The position numbers and the translations under genes were made by a program. Positions 63,757 through 64,000 of a stretch of 64,000 nucleotides of DNA are shown piece by piece. The notes beneath the pieces were generated by a model. That model was not told the origin of the DNA. It searched no databases and worked only from the letters and a program-made list of their open reading frames with translations. Origin of the DNA: Pseudeuparius sepicola (taxonomy: Eukaryota; Arthropoda; Insecta; Coleoptera; Anthribidae); contig OY987299.1 of NCBI GenBank assembly GCA_963920635.1, positions 18,713,401-18,777,400 of the forward strand. Direction: 5' to 3'. Each line of letters starts with the position of its first letter. Position 1 is the first letter of the stretch.

Positions 63757-64000
63757 CAGTGCCCGCCAAAAAGTCTGCACCATATGGGAAAAATTTTTAG
63801 TAAATAACTTACGGAAAATTTGTTTGCGGCATCAGGTTTTGCTTGCTCTAGAACCAAAATTGACATAATCAAATGTTGTGACGTAGTCTCTTTTATATGT
63901 CAAATTTGACATTAATGAAAAAAATGTCCGAAAAATGGGCTTATTTAACCGAATTTCGAAAAAAGTTATAAGAAAAATATGTTTCTTTCGCAATTTTATA
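63757..64000. repeat. Start of a related foldback element, cut by the window end
   Basis: TA-CAGTGCCCGCCAAAAAGTCTG followed by CACCATA and AAATTTTTAGTAAATAA is a diverged version of the left end of the element at 62169. Confidence 0.55.

Noticed and set aside
1..64000. CRISPR arrays, bacterial operons or Shine-Dalgarno sites
   Set aside because: The sequence is eukaryotic (GT-AG introns, TATA boxes, AATAAA signals); no regularly spaced repeat array is present.

Overview
The window is insect-like nuclear DNA: AT-rich, few long host ORFs, and dense in DNA-transposon debris (hAT remnants, TA-flanked CAGGGTG-ended MITEs, a tRNA-derived SINE, long palindromic foldback elements). The species cannot be named from the sequence. 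No complete host gene is visible; the best host-like coding signal is a THAP-type first exon near 12.4 kb.

The main content is two almost identical Maverick/Polinton elements (virus-like self-synthesising DNA transposons, adintovirus-like in gene content) in inverted orientation: E1 at 14157-31263 and E2 at 36428-53633, separated by 5.16 kb. Each starts AGTAGAG and ends CTCTACT, has 584-bp terminal inverted repeats (E1's right one carries a 109-bp net deletion) and 6-bp target duplications. Reading E1 from the polymerase side, the order is: TIR with a small OB-like gene and a 33-codon ORF; tRNA-like sequence; repeat block; spliced coiled-coil gene (minus); DEDD-exonuclease-like gene; protein-primed POLB; CHHC (GTSF1-like) zinc-finger gene. 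The rest lies on the opposite strand: acidic unknown protein, retroviral-type integrase with chromodomain, two fibre-like paralogues, DUF8207-like protein, FtsK/A32-type packaging ATPase, BIR-RING IAP, membrane protein, major capsid protein preceded by a short LSxEN protein, penton-like minor capsid protein, adenain-like protease, and a PLA2 protein with an adenovirus-pVI-like tail. This is a replication module plus a virion module plus apparent host-interaction genes (IAP, CHHC finger).

The most useful observations are these. (1) The target duplications are swapped between the two elements (CCTGCC and CTTAGC), and two independent flanking repeats are also split, so the 5.16-kb middle segment is inverted relative to the original insertions: either real recombination between the elements or an assembly error. 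(2) The element encodes a 70-aa protein with an exact C-x5-H-x9-H-x3-C finger of GTSF1/Asterix type, a piRNA-pathway family. (3) The protease ORF has no suitable ATG and overlaps the PLA2 ORF in the -1 frame just after two consecutive canonical slippery heptamers. (4) The PLA2 protein has adenain-type cleavage sites, one releasing a short basic C-terminal peptide. (5) Coding defects are complementary: E1 has a frameshifted POLB and intact ATPase, E2 the reverse. (6) A gene with three short phase-0 GT-AG introns lies inside the element. (7) The integrase has Glu in place of the central catalytic Asp in both copies.

Flanks: 1-12.8 kb holds hAT debris, a SINE, MITEs and a THAP exon; 12.8-14.16 kb is a tandemly duplicated host unit whose second copy is the E1 target; 31.3-36.4 kb is the inverted spacer with one half of an older TIR element and a transposase-like relic; 53.6-64 kb holds the other half of that element, a 0.9-kb hAT derivative, and several long palindromes.
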